DNA of 33,706 bases. Source: Muricoccus harenae (GTDB taxonomy: Bacteria > Pseudomonadota > Alphaproteobacteria > Acetobacterales > Acetobacteraceae). The notes under the pieces were generated by a model that was not told where the DNA came from, made no database searches, and saw only the letters and a program-made list of their open reading frames with translations. Both the position numbers and the translations under genes were made by a program. The stretch is from assembly GCF_009848505.1 (NCBI RefSeq), contig NZ_WWDL01000043.1, forward strand, positions 1 through 33,706. Reading direction: 5' to 3'. Positions 32,529 through 33,706 of this stretch are shown piece after piece (position 1 is the first letter of the stretch; every line of letters begins with the position of its first letter).

Positions 32529-33584
32529 ATGGATATCGCCCTCTTCAACCTCATGTCGCAGAACCGGGCGGATGAGACCCCGGCTGAAATCCTCGGCATG
32601 ACGGTGGAGATGGTGCGCCTTGCGGAGCAGCTCGGCTTCGACGGCACTTGGTTCGCCGAGCATCACTTCACCAGCCACTCCGTCTGCCCCTCCCCTCTGA
32701 TGATGGCCGCCCACTGCGCCGCGGTCACCCGGCGCCTCCGCCTCGGCCCGGCCGTGGTGGTGCTGCCGCTGCACCACCCGCTACGCGTGGTGCAGGAGCT
32801 GGGGATGCTGCAGGCCCTCACCGGCGGGCGCATGCAGCTCGGACTGGGCACCGGGCACCAGCCGCATGAGTTCAATACCTATGGCGTCCCCATGGGCGAG
32901 CGCACGGCCATCCTCGAGGAAGGCTGGGACATCATCGAGCGCGGCCTGACCACGGGCCTGGTCGGCCACGAAGGACGCCACTTCAGGATTCCCGAAGCCC
33001 CCATCGCCGCCTTCCCTGGCCAGATGCCGCCGCTCTTCCTCGCTGGCGGGGAGCCGAAGCTGCTGCAGCGCGCGGCCCGCGCCGGCGGGTCACTCTTCAT
33101 CAGCCAGGGGCATCGCCGCGCGGCGGCGGCCCTGCCGATGCGGGACAAGCTGCTCGCCGCCCTGCGTGCGGGCGGCCTGCCCGACTCGGCGCTCCGCCTC
33201 GCCATCCAGCGATACGTCTTCGTCACCGACGACCCGGCCGAGAAGCGCCGGGCGGCTGAGGGCATGCTGCGCTTCATCCGCACCACCCTCTCGCTGCGCG
33301 ACGAAGTCCCGCCGCGCGACGGCGCCTTCATGCGCTCGATCGCCTTCGAGGGGGAGCCGAGCATCGACTGGCTGCTGGAGAACGCCCCGATCGGCTCGGC
33401 CGAGCAGGTGACGGAGCGGCTCGTGGAGGATTTCGACATCCTCTCGCCCACGCATTGGAGCCTCTACATGGGCTTCAGCGGCCTTCCGGCCGCCCGCGTG
33501 CTAGCCTCGCTGGAAAACTTCGGAGCCAAGGTGCTACCGGCGCTGCGGCGGCTGAAGGCGGAGCCGGCGCGGCTCGCTTCCTAG
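32529..33584 (+). CDS. LLM-class flavin-dependent oxidoreductase (luciferase-like monooxygenase)
   Basis: This 351-residue TIM-barrel protein of the bacterial luciferase superfamily uses reduced FMN or F420-type flavin. Typical stretches are MDIALFNLMSQNRADETPAE, AEQLGFDGTWFAEHHFTSHS, RLRLGPAVVVLPLHHPLRVV, GGRMQLGLGTGHQPHEFNTY and, later, PPLFLAGGEPKLLQRAARAG. It is of the subgroup annotated as alkanal monooxygenase-like; the substrate cannot be deduced. ATG 32529 matches the family start. The stop TAG at 33582-33584 touches the IS630 element end, so the insertion took place at the very end of the gene without shortening it. Confidence 0.92.
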   Translation: MDIALFNLMSQNRADETPAEILGMTVEMVRLAEQLGFDGTWFAEHHFTSHSVCPSPLMMAAHCAAVTRRLRLGPAVVVLPLHHPLRVVQELGMLQALTGGRMQLGLGTGHQPHEFNTYGVPMGERTAILEEGWDIIERGLTTGLVGHEGRHFRIPEAPIAAFPGQMPPLFLAGGEPKLLQRAARAGGSLFISQGHRRAAAALPMRDKLLAALRAGGLPDSALRLAIQRYVFVTDDPAEKRRAAEGMLRFIRTTLSLRDEVPPRDGAFMRSIAFEGEPSIDWLLENAPIGSAEQVTERLVEDFDILSPTHWSLYMGFSGLPAARVLASLENFGAKVLPALRRLKAEPARLAS

Positions 33585-33593
33585 TGCACTGAC

Positions 33594-33706
33594 TCATTCA
33601 GAGGGTGCAGGAAGTCTGGCCAGCTTGGCGAGGATGGTATCGGCAGGCTTGGTCCAGGCGAATGGCTTGGCGGCCCTGTTGTGGTCGCGGATGGTGCGGG
33701 TGATGG
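33594..33706 (-). mobile_element. IS630-type transposase, C-terminal end, cut by window edge
   Basis: The minus-strand frame that enters from the right edge reads ITRTIRDHNRAAKPFAWTKP, then ADTILAKLARLPAPSE and a TGA at 33594-33596. RDHNRAAKPFAWTKPAD matches the C-terminus of IS630-family transposases (...PKPFVWTKSADDIL). The element would end between the transposase stop and the TAG of the oxidoreductase gene; IS630 elements insert at TA, and the TA at 33582-33583 is inside that stop codon. Confidence 0.8.

Noticed and set aside
1-33706. CRISPR array, tRNA or rRNA genes
   Set aside because: I found no regularly spaced repeats and no cloverleaf-like or ribosomal sequence while reading through.

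Overview
The window is high-GC DNA with dense genes, frequent G+C-rich third positions and many ATGA/GTGA overlaps. It looks like an alphaproteobacterium, most plausibly an Acetobacteraceae (Roseomonas-like) genome. That view rests on gene content (tripartite tricarboxylate transporter 'Bug' receptors, a TfdB-type phenol hydroxylase, egtBD, DUF6489) and not on a marker gene. Both edges lie inside insertion sequences: the start of an IS701-type transposase on the left and the end of an IS630-type transposase on the right. At least six remnants of broken genes lie between intact ones, so this is an accessory region shaped by transfer and decay.

Left part (1-11.2 kb): a peptide-type ABC substrate-binding protein faces an M20 amidohydrolase. 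Next comes a decayed block (substrate-binding-protein remnant, amidase C-terminus) ending in an intact AtzH/HpxZ-like gene. A DUF6489 protein and a DmeF-like metal exporter with a His-rich loop follow. Then comes a LysR remnant abutting a CaiB/BaiF CoA-transferase remnant that is still translationally coupled to an intact crotonase-fold gene. A trypsin-fold/PDZ protein that appears to lack the catalytic triad, a small hypothetical, an MgtC protein and a trehalose-synthase remnant complete this part.

Middle (11.2-14.7 kb): egtB and egtD form a two-gene ergothioneine operon on the minus strand. A divergent IclR-type regulator follows.

Catabolic island (14.7-28.3 kb): a TfdB-like aromatic hydroxylase and two paralogous minus-strand cassettes (A: Bug receptor plus group-D flavin monooxygenase; B: the same monooxygenase type, an alpha/beta hydrolase and a Bug receptor). 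Both cassettes are preceded by the same promoter-operator module: TTGACA, 18 bp, a -10 box, then a near-palindrome CGATRCACYGYATCG. Three of these genes (both monooxygenases and receptor A) carry one in-frame TAG each, with homology continuing unshifted afterwards. Next come an HSL-type esterase and a Baeyer-Villiger monooxygenase, a divergent LysR with a dyad operator, and a short-chain dehydrogenase. Together they resemble a pathway that imports an organic acid, hydroxylates aromatic or cyclic compounds, and turns ketones into esters that are then hydrolysed; the substrate cannot be named from sequence.

Right part (28.5-33.7 kb): a SufS-like remnant, an alpha/beta hydrolase, a PAP2 phosphatase convergent with a diacylglycerol-kinase-like protein, a DUF1206 membrane protein, a luciferase-like oxidoreductase and the IS630 end. 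I saw no tRNA, rRNA or CRISPR array.
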